Below are positions 1 to 12,187 of a DNA stretch of 64,000 nucleotides, piece after piece; position 1 is the first letter of the stretch, and each line of letters begins with the position of its first letter. Made by a program: the position numbers and the translations under genes. The stretch spans positions 4,278,001 through 4,342,000 of the forward strand of contig NC_060024.1 in assembly GCF_021134715.1 (NCBI RefSeq), written 5' to 3'. The notes under the pieces were generated by a model that was given only the letters and a program-made list of their open reading frames with translations, was not told the origin of the DNA and did not search any database. The DNA comes from Daphnia pulex (Eukaryota > Arthropoda > Branchiopoda > Diplostraca > Daphniidae).

Positions 1-1817
1 AAATATGTTAGTCACCTTATGTATAATGTCATCTCTATGGCTATGTCAGTCAGGGAATCCCTCAATATTAGAAGTCACCTATAGTAAAAAATCTTACTAT
101 TAATCTCATAAATAAGTGTAGTATAAATATATCTCAATACAGGAGTCAGTATTAAAAAGCTCGTAAATTGGTAGTCAACATTGTGATCTGTCAAATTTTG
201 ATTCATCATTAATCTAAAATTACTGGAGTTAGAAATGAACAATTACCTTTTTCTTCACATTGCCTGACAAGACTACATTAGAACAGCAAACTTGGACCAC
301 CCGAGACCCGACCTAGTCCAAAAGTTACCTAGGATAGTAAATAAGGGAAAATGTTAGCCCAAAATCAACGGTAACATAAAAGAATATTGATTTACGGGAT
401 AAAATATTAAGAATCATGGTAAACATTATAATTATCTGCCAATAATTTTTTCATCACAAGGAAGCATAATATTTAGTTAACATAAAGAATTATTTTACCT
501 GGTAGCCAAAACCACATGTTAATTCATGTCTGCGGGATGAGACTTTACCTAAGAATGAGCAATTAAATAGTGTGTTGATGAAATTAATATTAAAACTTAC
601 AAATTTAGGACTTCAATTGTTGATCACTTTGTGAATAAAGGCATCTGTGGAATATTGAAAAAAAATTAATCCATTTCTAGACCAAGGGGAAACATTAGTA
701 ATCGTTTTAATTGGCTAGTGTTCAGTAGAAAAATCTTAGGTCAACAAGGTTGTTCAGTATAGCGTATAATAAAGCATCACGACACTACCACAGAAACAGA
801 TAAATGGAATCAATTCAAGTAAAAACATTACCATAATTTCAAATTTCAATCACGTGGAGCCATAGGAAAAGAGTCAAATGCCATCTTTTCCCAGTAGAAC
901 GTCGATGCTTCACGCTACCAAGTACCAACACACACAGCAAAGGATTTTTTGATTTTTTCATGGTTTTCGTCCGCTGAGTCCGAAGGCACCATGCCGAAGG
1001 GCGTGTAGGGTCTCTAAAATGTGGAAACCAAACGCGGAAAGCCATGCAACTACAACGAAAACCTCCATGCGGAACTGTAGTAGAAGTATTTGGTAATTTG
1101 GCTTTGTGAAAGTTCCTTAAATTACGTGAAATAGGTAGTGCTTATCAATGTCATAGTGATTCAAACAAAATGAACCCATACAAAATCTTTAACATTCCTT
1201 CCGGATTTCGGATAGAAAGCGCTGTATAATACATTAGATATATATACATTTAAAATAATTATTTCGCTAAATGTGCTTTGATTATTTTCTACACTTTTTA
1301 GTGTTCTTTGCTTCGACAACAAATTCGCCAATTTTTAGTACACAAAACTTGGCTCTCTGCATTGTCTTTTTGGCGTTTTGGTCATTCCGCTTTTTAGTTG
1401 CCCAGAAAACACGCAAATTAAAAAGTGACGACGTATGAAAGAATAATAACCAGCAGAGGATAACAAATGTCTCTGGTGCGTGTGTAAAGAAACACTGCCC
1501 CCCCCCAACCCACCCTATATCATATGCTCTGTTGGATGTTACTATACACATCGCTCTATCCGTCAACCAACCGCCTGAAATAATCCCCAACGTGTCAAAA
1601 AAGGGAAACATTATAAGCTAATGTCCATATATTAAGGAGCTCTTATTTGAAATACAATCGCTTTCGATCTGTAATACTAGACAGGAGGTATTAGCTCCAG
1701 CATGTTGTTGCTGTTGCACTTGCTTAATGTAGCAGGTAATAACAAAAAGACGGGATCGCATTAGTCGGATTGTCTTACATTTCTTGTATTGAAAACGACA
1801 ATCATAAGTCATTCTAA
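1..1817. other. AT-rich stretch without a gene
   Basis: I see no supported gene here. The longest open frames (minus strand, 839-1045, 1282-1611 and 1618-1869) have no recognisable motif and lie in AT-rich or homopolymer-containing DNA, including a run of C at 1498-1507. Composition is typical of intergenic sequence. Confidence 0.6.
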
Positions 1818-2816
1818 TTAAGTCTGACCGGAGGAAGGCGAGTACATCAATCCAGCAGTCGCGAAGCACTTGTCGTAAATGTCTCGGTTGAAGTCGGTGC
1901 AGACTTGGCAGGATTTTCCGGCAACGTCCGTCTTGACCGCGAACAAGCGGATGGCGCTTTCGATTTTGTCAAAGATGTTGTCCAGCTCCCGCGAGTTCCA
2001 GTGATGGTAAACGATTTCCGGCAGCAGCCCCTCATCTGGAAAAACTCTCGATCTTGCCGGAAGTAAGTTTTATCGGCGGCCGCTTCCGTTTGCGGCTCCG
2101 GGATCAAATGGTTGGACATGACGCACTGGGCGTATTATTGATAGCGATCCTGGCGGAAACTGCAGGTCGTGTTGTGGGCCCTGTTGGCGGCGGAGCTTTT
2201 GCACCTGCTGTGGACGAATCCCGCCAACGCCCACGGCTCGATCGATTCGTCCAATAAAGTCGTGACTACAATCAGCCGTGATTTCGAGAGCGGCGGGTAC
2301 ATGTTGAGCCATTCCAAAACTGTTTTCGTGTCCAATATGCCGTTGAGAAACATTTCGATGGGCGTCGGTGGTCGACGAGCAGTCGGGCAAGGTGCTGGAG
2401 CACGTACCGGCACGTTCCGCTAGGACAGGGTTCCCTCATCGGAGAAGGTGGTGCAGTGAAACAAGGAGGCGTCGATGATGGAATGCAAGGCCGTTGTTTG
2501 CATGTGGCGACTGGGCAAGGTGCCACCAAAGTCGGACAAGAAGTTCTACCAGCAAGAGCGTCCAGCTGTTTATTAGCGATTTGGGCCATTTCCTTGACAG
2601 CTGCGATTATGTTTCCATTAGATCCGGGATGATGAATATAGAGCGCCAGCCGTAAACCGCATAGACTGTTCCGCCCTAAATGGTCACCAGGGCGACATAG
2701 ACCAGCAGGACAAACAATCCAATTGCCAATTTGCTCACTTCCGCTTCTGCCCCGTCATCATCAACGGAAGGCGTTTGCTGGGATGGGGCCTTATTGAAAT
2801 TCGCCTTATTGTTCAT
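1818..2816 (-). pseudogene. broken membrane-protein gene, family not recognised
   Basis: This GC-richer island reads as decayed coding sequence on the minus strand. It starts at an ATG at 2816 with a hydrophilic head (about 34 residues with an acidic DDDGAEAE stretch). A hydrophobic, probably membrane-spanning segment follows (KLAIGLFVLLVYVALVTI), then an in-frame TAG at 2676-2678. Coding-like sequence continues in shifted frames (IIAAVKEMAQIANKQLDA, then EMFLNGILDTKTVLEWL). It ends with a cysteine-containing tract (CQVCTDFNRDIYDKC) that stops at a TAA at 1818-1820. At least one stop and several frameshifts are needed to join these pieces. I do not recognise the family, and the lesions rather than a name are the firm part of this call. 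Confidence 0.45.
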
Positions 2817-2822
2817 TTTCAA

Positions 2823-3480
2823 TAGATTTACATCACAACAGAGGGAGAGATACGAGGGAGCTTATATAGACTTGGGTGGTTGAGAGCTGCAGCTGTAGAG
2901 CTGGCAAGGGGTCTCGGTCGTCTGACGTCAACGTTTTCTATATCTGATTGAAAAATTTATCAAATAAGTGCAAGTTAATACTTTTGTTCACATTTTTTAC
3001 CCATAAAGTTCGATCAATAATAATGGGTATTAACCAGTCAGTTATTGATTTACGACCTACTTTTCGTTGTAAGGACTCGCCAGGATTATTGCCGCCTATA
3101 TCAGGTTTTGCCGTATTCTGCAACAGAGTATTCCATTACTGCGTACGGTGCGTACGGGTTTTTGCGTTATTAGTTCGTTTGATTTTAAATGTAGGCCTGC
3201 AAAAACAATTGGATTTGCTAATGTTTCTGCATGGCTTCGCTTTGGAAACGCACAGAAACTACGCAGTCTCAAAATCATCGATCCAGGAAAAATGAAATCG
3301 GATTCTATTCCTCCTAAAAAAATTCAAAATGGCCCTGTATTTCAATTAATTATTTATTTAGCTTAGTGAATAATACTAAGCTTTGTTTAATTTAACAATA
3401 TACTACGTGTTAACAAATTGCTTTTTCAGTACAAGTTATGACGCCACTTTGATCAGATTTGCATGATATTTTTCCTAATT
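2823..3480. other. no supported gene
   Basis: Short overlapping open frames exist on both strands (for example plus 2948-3295), but none has a recognisable motif, a splice-supported extension or a homologue elsewhere in the window. Confidence 0.4.
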
Positions 3481-3494
3481 GGGTTTGTCAAGGG

Positions 3495-4860
3495 GATCAG
3501 TAGTGTAAGGTCTGCCATAGTCGTAACATTTGGTGACGCAGACTTCAATCAATTCAAATGAATCAATCAACTCGTCATTTCCCCATTGACCTAGAAGAAT
3601 CATGCTGTTGTTAAGAATCATAGCGCATTATGTATCTTTTGACAAAGTGATTGTGACTGATGTTTTCGCTTCCCGTAAACTGCATCAAATAGGTTGATTA
3701 ATTCCCTTATCTGAGCAAAAATCATGTTTTAATCGCGCTTTCCTAAGTAGCAGTTAATGTTCTTTGATTTGATGATCGTCTCAATTTAAGTTTGATTTTA
3801 TTTAGACGGAAAACAATACTAACGCTGTTGTGTTTTTGTGTTCTACCCGAGTCGAGATATAAGCAACGAATTAGTGGTTCTTAAAAATCCCACCAGGTTT
3901 TTATTTTCTGTAGTCTACGGGAAATTTTGTTTTTGAAAAGACGCGCTCCATTTACGTCCGCGTTGAGCCGTTGACACTTTTTGAAGAAAAGGACGATGAA
4001 ATATGGATCCGAATGTTTTGTGACAATGCCCTGAATGACTATACATGTCCACATTTCTCCCAATATGCATGTAACGGAGCTAGCGCATTTAGAGATTCTG
4101 ATATTGAGTGGCATTACACAGTCACAAAATGCTCAACTTGAATGCTGGCTTGAAAATCTGCGGCATTTTATTTGCCGGACAGCATGACTGTTTAGAAATA
4201 AATAAATATATTTATAGGTTCCACGCACATTACAATTTTAAGCTGTATTGAGGAACACGACAACCGCATCGATAACACATTTTTGGCAACTTTTCTTTTC
4301 TTTTGACGCTTTGAGTTTTTATATCAAATGAAGAAGAATCGGTCTAAAGTCTAAACCAAGTGATTCTGTAGTTGTTACGTAGCAAAACTAGTCCACACAG
4401 CTTTTTCTGATTTCTTCTATCCGAAGGTGCAAATTATTCTTGACTTTATATAGTGCTTTAACACTAATTGCACGCATATATAAGGTAAATTGAAAGCTGT
4501 AAGCAGAACTCGAGTGTCAAGCATTATTTTTTTTTTTATTTGAATCCTATAACAGATATAAGATACAGGAACTCATTTCTCGTCTGGCGTTTACCATCAT
4601 CACAATTAATTGTTATCTGGGTGTAGCTGCTACTGATGCATTTTCTTCCCCGGCTTTGGGCGATAATCAAAACTTCGACCGACTTAACGGCGCACATTTG
4701 AAATTCGCAGTCGCACACGTACAAAATTATCGTCATTCGGCCAAAATATATTTTTATAAAGCGCTAAAGGTTAATGATGTTCACAAAAGGTTCCGCCATC
4801 AAACGTGTTGACCAAGGGGCCCGACGGAAACTACACCCACACTGGAATTTCGAATCATAA
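3495..4860. repeat. dispersed repeat R1, first copy
   Basis: This stretch is matched with scattered substitutions and indels by 46943-48070, and its last 330 bases (from about 4536) are also matched by 45390-45680. Shared landmarks include the run around 3585-3660 (ttgacctagaagaatcat, then gcgcattatgtatcttttga), seen again at 47036-47105. A second landmark is the motif ggggcccgacggaaactac at about 4817 and 45649. No coding capacity stands out. It may be a non-autonomous element or decayed transposon, but I see no clear termini. Confidence 0.6.
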
Positions 4861-5094
4861 GATCAGATTTTTCAAGCATACAGAATTTTTTATTTTCTTA
4901 GAGGGCGAGACCAATAAGGATATATATTCGTTTCATATTCATTGTATAGCAGTAGATGCTGTTTAGTTTATTATTATTGCAAGGCGTCTGCTAGAGCTTA
5001 GAAGTTAGAATTTTGAAAGTTATAAGACTTTTTGATTGAAAGTTGGTATGTTGAACTTTGTTTATTGTGCTAGTGAAAGACTTACGGGGTTAAA

Positions 5095-6138
5095 ATGGCC
5101 CCAGCAATAAAGGAAAAAGCTTGGTCGACATTACAAATAGAAAATTTATTGGATGAATATATGGCTAGAAAGGTAAGCTTATTAGTTTAATATTAACCAA
5201 TGTTAACTTGATTGTTGATTGTTATTGGTCTAGGGTGTTATTCTTGGTGCCTTGAGGCCGGGTTTTACCAAAGAACACAAAAAACGTGCTTGGACAGAAA
5301 TTGTAGAAGCCTTAGGACATGCCTGCCCTGATGAACCATTTCATGATGTTGAGGAGACGAAGAAGAAATTTGCTAACATCAAAGCAATAGCAACTGCTAA
5401 TATTGCTGAATGTAATCGTAGTTTGAGTGAGACAGGTAGCCTATTATAGCAGAGTTTATGTTATTGAAGCATGGTGTTTAACAATTTTGTTATTAGGAGG
5501 TGGCCAACAAGTAATTCTTAAACCGTTGCATCTTAAAATGCTGAATGAACTCTTTGGCCTCGTCTTTGGCAAAACCAATGCTGCCCTTGCAGGCTCTATT
5601 CCAGTAAATATCATTCTATTGTACCTAACCAGAGTTTCAATTAAACTTTATTATGCATTTCAAATTATAGGGAGGGGTGCAGTCTGAAACTCGTATCAGT
5701 GACCCAACTCAAGAGCTTATTGGAAGATCCAACAATGAAAAGGATGCTCCGAGTATTCACGATTCTGAGCCCCTTCCTTCATCATGCTCTAATAATGAAC
5801 ACGTAGAGATTGCATCAGACATATATCGTGATGATCCCGAATTAGAAATGGCTATGACAATCTGCAATCGCAAATCTTTTGAAGAGTTCCAAGAAGACGA
5901 AGATGATTACGTAGCCAATTCCCCTACTTGTAGTTTACGTGAGGCAGTTAATCGTTGTAAACGTCAACGATGCGAAAAATCTGATATGTCATCATCAAAA
6001 CGTCTTCTTCGTGATAGGCTTGACGTTCTTAATTCCACCATGTTAGCACGTAAACTAATGGATGACCCCATTAGAGACGATGAAATCCCCAAAGATCTCT
6101 ACGATATCATGTATGGAAAGACTACAGATTCAATCTAA
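5095..6138 (+). CDS. Myb/SANT-like DNA-binding protein, probably Harbinger-associated
   Basis: The gene model has four exons, 5095-5172, 5234-5435, 5497-5603 and 5671-6138. All junctions are GT-AG, and the phases (0, 1, 0) give one frame of 284 residues plus stop. The N-terminal 90 residues carry the tryptophan-spaced pattern of Myb/SANT-like domains (KEKAWSTLQIENLLDEY, then KRAWTEIVEALGHACP and KKKFANIKAIA). The C-terminal part is acidic and then basic, ending in a leucine- and arginine-rich segment. Proteins with this domain usually accompany the transposase of PIF/Harbinger DNA transposons, where they are thought to help DNA binding and nuclear import. Here a broken transposase lies tail-to-tail 15 bases downstream, which supports that reading. 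A domesticated host gene is the alternative. Introns are 61, 61 and 67 bases. The start is the first ATG in the frame, in an AAAATGG context. Confidence 0.7.
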
Positions 6139-6153
6139 TACACAACAACACGT

Positions 6154-6530
6154 CTAATACGTAAATTGATGAAGTGTTATTCTTTGTCGCTTTGCGAATC
6201 CTTCACGTCGCAGCCGAAGTTTTTCTTGATTGACATTTACGTTTATTTCATTGTTTTCGGGAGGCATTCTAATTTCAAACAATTCTCCTTCTACCCCTTC
6301 ATCGAAGTCAGGCTGCTTCCTCTTTCGCGCAATGTTGTGTAAAACAATTGGATAGAGGTAAGTGGAATAAGTTTTCAGTGATTATGCCTACCGACAAGTA
6401 CTGCCGGGTTGAAGTCGAATTTCTCCATGTAAGCAGTGAGCACGTCGTTTAACTGTGCCAAAAATGCGTTCAACGGTGTTGCGAGTATTCTTGTGTGATC
6501 CGTATATTAAATCGTTCTTATAAAGTTTAG
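6154..6530 (-). pseudogene. PIF/Harbinger transposase, C-terminal remnant
   Basis: Reading the minus strand from about 6522, the frame gives NTRNTVERIFGTVKRR. This is the region around the last catalytic acidic residue (the E in VER) of DDE_Tnp_4-type transposases. After a break near 6400 (possibly a short intron), it continues with IVLHNIARKRKQ, the conserved C-terminal helix of the family, and stops at a TAG at 6154-6156. The upstream two catalytic aspartates are absent. An in-frame TAA lies just above 6525, and the sequence beyond 6541 is an unrelated dispersed repeat. The gene is therefore 5'-truncated. It converges on the Myb-like gene ending at 6138, the usual Harbinger layout. I did not identify terminal inverted repeats. 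Confidence 0.65.
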
Positions 6531-6562
6531 TTTAAAAACTGTTAAATAGGATCCGGATGAAA

Positions 6563-6724
6563 CGTTTGGGCTGCGACTGCTGAGTCCGCTGTTCCGTCTG
6601 CCGGACGGAAGTCTGTTGGGTCACCAAACAAAATCGCTGGGGTCCAAAGGTATTCAATTCATTATTATCATTTTTTAAGGGCTTGAATTGACAAGTGTGG
6701 GAATTTAGGGCAAAGGTGACACGG
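6563..6724. repeat. dispersed repeat R2, first copy
   Basis: This stretch nearly matches 38610-38782: both share the core gtccgctgttccgtctgccg, then gtcaccaaacaaaatcgctg and, after a variable spacer, ttgaattgacaagtgtgg and agggcaaaggtgacacg. One copy abuts the truncated transposase, the other the truncated end of the ankyrin gene. It may be a short non-autonomous element. Confidence 0.65.
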
Positions 6725-6789
6725 GCGGTGGCTGTCGGTGTGGCGTTGACGGCGTCAAATATCATCTCTTCTGCAATTAATGCCATTAA

Positions 6790-7787
6790 TTAAAACTCAA
6801 ATTTGATTACCGTAGAATAAAATTATTTCGCCAAGTCGTGTGCAATTGAAATTTATTGACATTTGAAATGCGTGTATTTAATCAATGTTTGGCATGTTTT
6901 AAAAAGGATAACAGAGGCAAAGTAAATGCAATGCTCAGCAATGAATATTTACAAAAGATACATATTATACATATTCAATTTCTAATGTTAGATTCAGAGG
7001 GAGGTTTAATTGGCTTTTCTTTTTTTTTCGAATAGTTTGATGTTTCACCTTGTATATGAAACATGCATCCTACCAAATTTATTGAACGGTTCTACATAAA
7101 ATTTTTTCTGTAGAGTAACAATTTGACATTCGGTGGTCGCTGCTCTAGAATCCGGACGGCGCTGTTGTTGCGGAATCTGTAAATTTCGTGCGATATGCTG
7201 TTGCACAGTTGGCGTGGAATACCTTTGCTCGACTGCAGAAAATAAAGGGAGAAGAAAAGATTTTCATGGTTCATTCTGATTTTTCAAACCTCTTCATCAC
7301 CCTTTCTATAGAGAAATAGGTGTGGGGGCCTGAGGGGATTGTTCAGTTTGCCCGCTGAGATTCAGCTAGAAGCCTCGAACGATTGTGCTGTATTGTCGCC
7401 TCTGTTAGAGTTCTGCCGGAATTGAAACCGTGTTTTTCGTTTATTCCACTTCTTCTCTGTAACTTTGTGCTGGCGAATTAAGCCGATGTCTGAGAGATGG
7501 CAGCCATACGATTTTGTTTCCCTTTGTTATTCATAGGCGCGCGTTGAATAAAATTAATTAACCAATTCGCGTTGTATTTACCTACCGTATCCCTCGTTCT
7601 CTTGCCCGCCACTTTGACGCTGACAAAACCACCAGCCGGGCAGAGAAGTGTTGATTTCAATTGAGTGTGATGGCGTAAATATTAATTCGTCCCAAAGAGT
7701 GTGTCGCTATAGTTTGTCTCTCATTTCGGCATTCGTAGCGAACGGTAGCGAATCATCCTTTTTTTCTAGCCTGAGCCGTTAACTTAG
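6790..7787. other. no supported gene
   Basis: Two minus-strand open frames of 60 residues (7092-7274 and 7478-7660) lie in moderately GC-rich DNA, but I recognise neither and see no splice sites that join them convincingly. The sequence is unique in the window and ends where block A begins. Confidence 0.4.
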
Positions 7788-10007
7788 GGAAGATGTTAAT
7801 AAGTGTTATCATCAATAATAACAAGGTGAGAAATCCAAATTCGAATGAACTATAGTTCAACTAGCAGCAAATGATTTCTGGAGGAGCAGAAGTCGAAAGC
7901 AAAAGTTGAACCAAGGTAGGTGAAATACTATATATGTAATCACAGTTACTTGGGCTTATTTTGCGCAAGTCCTATTTAGCTTTATAGTCAATAAATCGGC
8001 TACTAATCAGCATCAGTATTTTATTGACATATCAATGTTAAAATCTTTCATCACACAATGGGAAGATTTAAGCGGATTTAAGTAAAAAATGGATAAAAAA
8101 CCCAATAATCTCCATTTTCTCGACATGTCCTCTTACAACTACCGAGAAATAAAAAATGAACCTATTAACGAGAAACAGATTATGAGATAAATAGATGGTA
8201 GCCTAAATCTATAGGTAAATGGTAGTTCTCAATGTAAAGTAAGACTATTGGGGAAAACACAGCGATGAATTTCCGAGGAACGAAATCACCTCACTATTAG
8301 CAAGAAAATAAAAAAAATAGAGTATAAACAATTCGGAGAAAACGTATCTATGGCGTAAACATCGGCAGCCTCGCGTTTTGCTTTTATCAATTCCTTTCTA
8401 GAGAGAAACGATACAAAAACGTCCGAATAATCCGCGCAGCCAGTTCATTCCATTTCTACTGTTCATCTGTGATGGTGTTGTAACCAAATAAATCCGAATA
8501 TTGATTTTAGTAAATTGTCGTAGCAGATCATCGCTGAGTCGTCCCAGTTCGTTATTTGAATCCTTAAAAAAGTATTTTTTCCTGTTTTTCGTTTCGAAAA
8601 GTTTATGAATTTTTTTGTCTTAAATTAATTAACAAACCGGGCTGTTTAAAGGGTTGTGTCCTGGACCAAGCTGGACGGGGTCGCATTGGACGAGAGGCGA
8701 AAAATCTCCCAACTGGGTCGGCATATGGGTTGGAAATAACCCGACCCGGATAACGGCCCGGGTTAAAGTCGGGTCAGGCAAATTTTTGTTCAACTTTATG
8801 CATGAATGTTAATAATATATGTTTCTTTTTCTTCCACAGCATTTTACCGCGGAGAACATTTCTGTCACATTCCTTCAACACCACACCTGCGTTCAACGTT
8901 TGCGAAATTGCCATAAATCAATTGATTACCGCACCGCATACACATACTTTGTAAAATTTTCTTTTTAAAAATGGTTCTGAATGTGAACTTTAAGAATAAT
9001 AAATGATTTTTAAAGTTCACAATTCAGATACTCAAATTTAACTAGCAAAATTTTACAAAATATGATACCGGTATGTGAGAAGATAATGGCGAAAGAAATT
9101 TTTGAAGTGGTTGGAAATCAGCGCTTTTGTAGGATAAACAAAAGAGAAATAAGGGTGCTGTTTTTTGCGGTTGGATAGTGGCGTCCAGTGCTGTTGTAGT
9201 GCTTGAGTTGATCTGAGTCGTTGAACGGTCTGAAGATTGATGGCTTGCAATTGCTTCATTTTTCGTTGAACGTCGGATCTGTCGATATGCCGATCCCTTG
9301 CTTCGCACGCGAGTTTCCCGATAGGGCCTTTTTTTCACGGGGTTTAGGTTTTTTGGGGGGAATTTGACATTGTTTTCGATTAACCGTTTGATTGGGAATT
9401 AAATCAAAGCTTCGTAACATTTTTTCACGGGCTGAAGTTCCATCGGTGTGGCTTTATTTATATATACTGGATATAAGTCAATTCCTTTTGAAAGTAAAAT
9501 TTGGAAAAATTTGAACTGTAGTGACGGTTAAATTTTTCCTTAGTTGTGATCGGGGTTTGTTGTGAACGGAAGGAATGAGTGTGTGATGTGCTGAGAGAGC
9601 CAGCAATGAGCGTGAGGTGTGTGCAAATAGTCGTGCGACGCGCATTATTTAGTGCGAGTTGCTTTTTTTGGTTGTTTTGCGGAAGGTCATTGAGGAACAT
9701 AGAAGTGGAGATGGGAGGAGTTGTGGGAAAGACGGCCTGGTTGGAGAAATATATAGGGCTATGTGATACGAGAGAGATGTGTGACACGTTATTGTGGACG
9801 AATACGTTTGAAGTACGTGTATTAATACGACCTGAAAGAAGCTGTATGATGATGCAGAAATGATGGAAGTTAGAGAACAGGATCTTGAGGTAGCTTTGTT
9901 TATAGTAGGGAAGTGGCGTCTATGAGCGATGGAGCGCTCGAGCTGAACGTAAAAGTTGGACAATTAAAAGGTTGATGGCTCGCAAACGATGCATTTCTCG
10001 CTGAACG

Positions 10008-11330
10008 TCAGATCTTGCGACGTATTTGGCCGGATTTTTTTTCGATATTTTCCATTAGAAACAATCCTTCGATGGTTTTTACCCTTGACAGAATGACGTA
10101 AAGCCATCCACTGACTCCTGATTTATCTTTGGGGGCCAAGCAAGCTAGAATTATGGAGTCGGTGGTGAGTCCTTGCGTTTTGTGTCCAGTGAAAACTAAG
10201 GATAGGACGCACGGCAACTGGTGCATCTGAATTTTGGTCCGGTAGAATTCGTTGAAATTGCATTCGGCGGATTTGGTGGAAGGGACGACCGGGAACCAGC
10301 CTTTGGGTATGATGGTGAAAGGAGAGACGTTGTTCCATGCAGAATTTTTATGTTGAAATAATGACATTGTACATCGTTGGCGTAGACGGTAGGCACCCTT
10401 TTTCCGTTTTTCAGTTCGTGAAAGGTGATGGTGCATCCTGGTTTCAAGACATTACCTGAAGGAAGGCTAGCGTTCCGTTGGCCACTCCTTTGGAAACGTC
10501 GGCGTTTTTCGTGACGATGTATGGTGCGTCGACGATACAGTACAAGTTGCCTGACCGACCTAGTTTTTTGGAGCCTAGATTACGGATGGCTTCTATTTGG
10601 GTTTCTGTCATGGGGTTGGATGTTTTGGAGGGTTTGACGATGGCTTTAACCAGCAAGATGTCGTGGGTACGCCAGTCGTCAAGTTTTCTGCAATTGGGGA
10701 GTTTTTGAAGGAGCTGTTGCTCGCAGTATCGCAGCGCTTTTTCGCGCTTGTCATTGAAAGGGAAGGCCGTCATGGTAAATTTTGGTGGACTGGGTATGGG
10801 ATGGAGGTCATCGAACATGTACCTGCTGGAAACTAAATCGATGTCATCTTGACGAGGTTGATTGACCCTAAAATGTTCGAGGGCCGATGCCCATTTCGGG
10901 TCTTGTTGCCTGTGGTTTTTGGTGAGTTCTATGACGTCGGTGAGGCACGTTTTCCAAGTGTGCCGGCCGTTCGATGCTCGGATGGTATTGACACCTGCTG
11001 TGGCATTGATGTTGGAGTAAATGGTGTCGCTGCCGACCGGTGGAAGTTGGTAGAAGTCGCCACAAAAGATGAGGTGAACACCACCGTAGAGTTTGTCGGG
11101 TTCGCCTTTTAATTGCCTCAGTCTAGTGTCGATGAGACCCAGCATGTGTGGTGTCACCATGCTGAATTCATCGATGAACAAGACTCCCACTTCTGACCAG
11201 GCGTCGATGTTGTTGAGTGGGTTTTGGGGGCTCTCTTCGAATGCCAATCCCCAATGCGGAGTGGAGGGTGCATCCTCCAATGAGCATAGCAGCCACGCCA
11301 GAGGAAGCGCTGATGACGGTGGATGCCACG
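10008..11330 (-). pseudogene. Helitron helicase domain (Pif1-like), copy A
   Basis: The largest piece is an open frame at 10444-11280. It contains the Walker B region VGVLFIDEFSMVTPHML, the following motif GDFYQLPPVGSDTIY, an arginine-bearing stretch (ELTKNHRQQDP) and the late motif KGVANGTLAFLQV. Just upstream in another frame (11290-11335) sits motif Ia (ASSGVAAMLIGGCTLHSALG), so a frameshift lies near 11280. The Walker A region expected before it is not found. Downstream, across another frame change, 10008-10340 holds the C-terminal helicase motifs (TGHKTQGLTTDSIILA, GWLYVILSRVKTIEGLF). The family couples ATP hydrolysis to 5'-3' DNA unwinding. With no visible Walker A and at least two frameshifts, this copy is inactive. 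Residues 10345-12677 are missing from copy B. Confidence 0.75.
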
Positions 11331-11702
11331 GAACGCCTGTACTACGGTGCGTACACGACGAAACACTCGATGGACTGCGAAAAGGCTCTGTCCGAAGCTA
11401 TGCTGGCCATTGAAAAACACGAAAACAAAGTGCGCAAATAGCAACAACAAGCTGACAACGAGAACGAACGTTATCAGCGAGAACACGAAATGCAGGAAGA
11501 CAATATGGAAGAACCACAACTCCCCACTCCTCGTCGATACGATTATTCCATTGGTTTTGGAAAACTACTGTCGGCTGTAAGAGCTTCCACCAACGGAGAC
11601 ATCATCGGAGGTCCTCTCGCCGCCTTCACGTTGCTGGGAAATGACATTTTCGCCATGTCGCACCAAACAGCGCCACTTCCTCTCACGCAAGCCGTAGACT
11701 AA
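11278..11702 (+). pseudogene. plus-strand open frame with one stop, unknown
   Basis: On the strand opposite the helicase an open frame runs in one phase from 11278 to 11702, interrupted only by a TAG at 11439-11441. It has a charged, glutamine-rich middle and the segments DATERLYYGAYTTKHSM and GPLAAFTLLGNDIFAMSHQ. Beyond about 11335 it no longer overlaps recognisable helicase sequence, so it may be an exon of a captured gene inserted into the element. I do not recognise the family. The open length and even composition are the evidence, and chance remains possible. Confidence 0.4.
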
Positions 11703-12187
11703 CTTGAAAAACAAAATATCAACACTACAACCACTCGATTCGGAGAAGTGAAAGCTCCCATGAGAAGGAAAACGTCGTGTTGTTCTGCGTTTAACGACCA
11801 ATGTTGCGATTGTTCTTGAAGGCTGGGGAAGTTAGCCTCCAGCAATTCTGGTTCGCTCCCTCTGATAGTCGTGGCTCGTCGATCTGATGGTCAAGTGCTT
11901 TAGCTAAGTCCTCCAGTAGTTGAATTCGCGTTCCTGGAATAGAGAAGGAGGCTGAAAAGAAACATTTTATACAGAAAGGTCTGTATAAAATTTTTAGTTT
12001 ACGGTATGAGTTTTTACCTAAGGGTCTATCCAACTCGGTGTAGTTCTCTGTATCTTTCGTTGTTTGGTTGCTTTCTGACATGGGGAATCCCAGACTTACT
12101 CGCCCAGGTAACGTGAACTTGTTTCCGGATTTCAAGGGTAGTTGGCGAATCCTTTGGTACGCGGCGACCTTTTGGTCGCGCACGTAG

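Noticed and set aside
2054..2423. Plus-strand open frames overlapping the 2-kb GC-rich island
   Set aside because: They are complements of the minus-strand pseudogene, whose composition and motif pieces fit better.
7092..7274. Weak histone-like look of a short minus-strand frame
   Set aside because: No run of residues matches any core histone in order; resemblance is by composition only.
9579..9863. Plus-strand frame shared by both Helitron blocks (also 60043-60318)
   Set aside because: Conservation follows from block duplication; starts and ends differ between copies and no motif is present. It is probably the 3' untranslated part of the Helitron gene.
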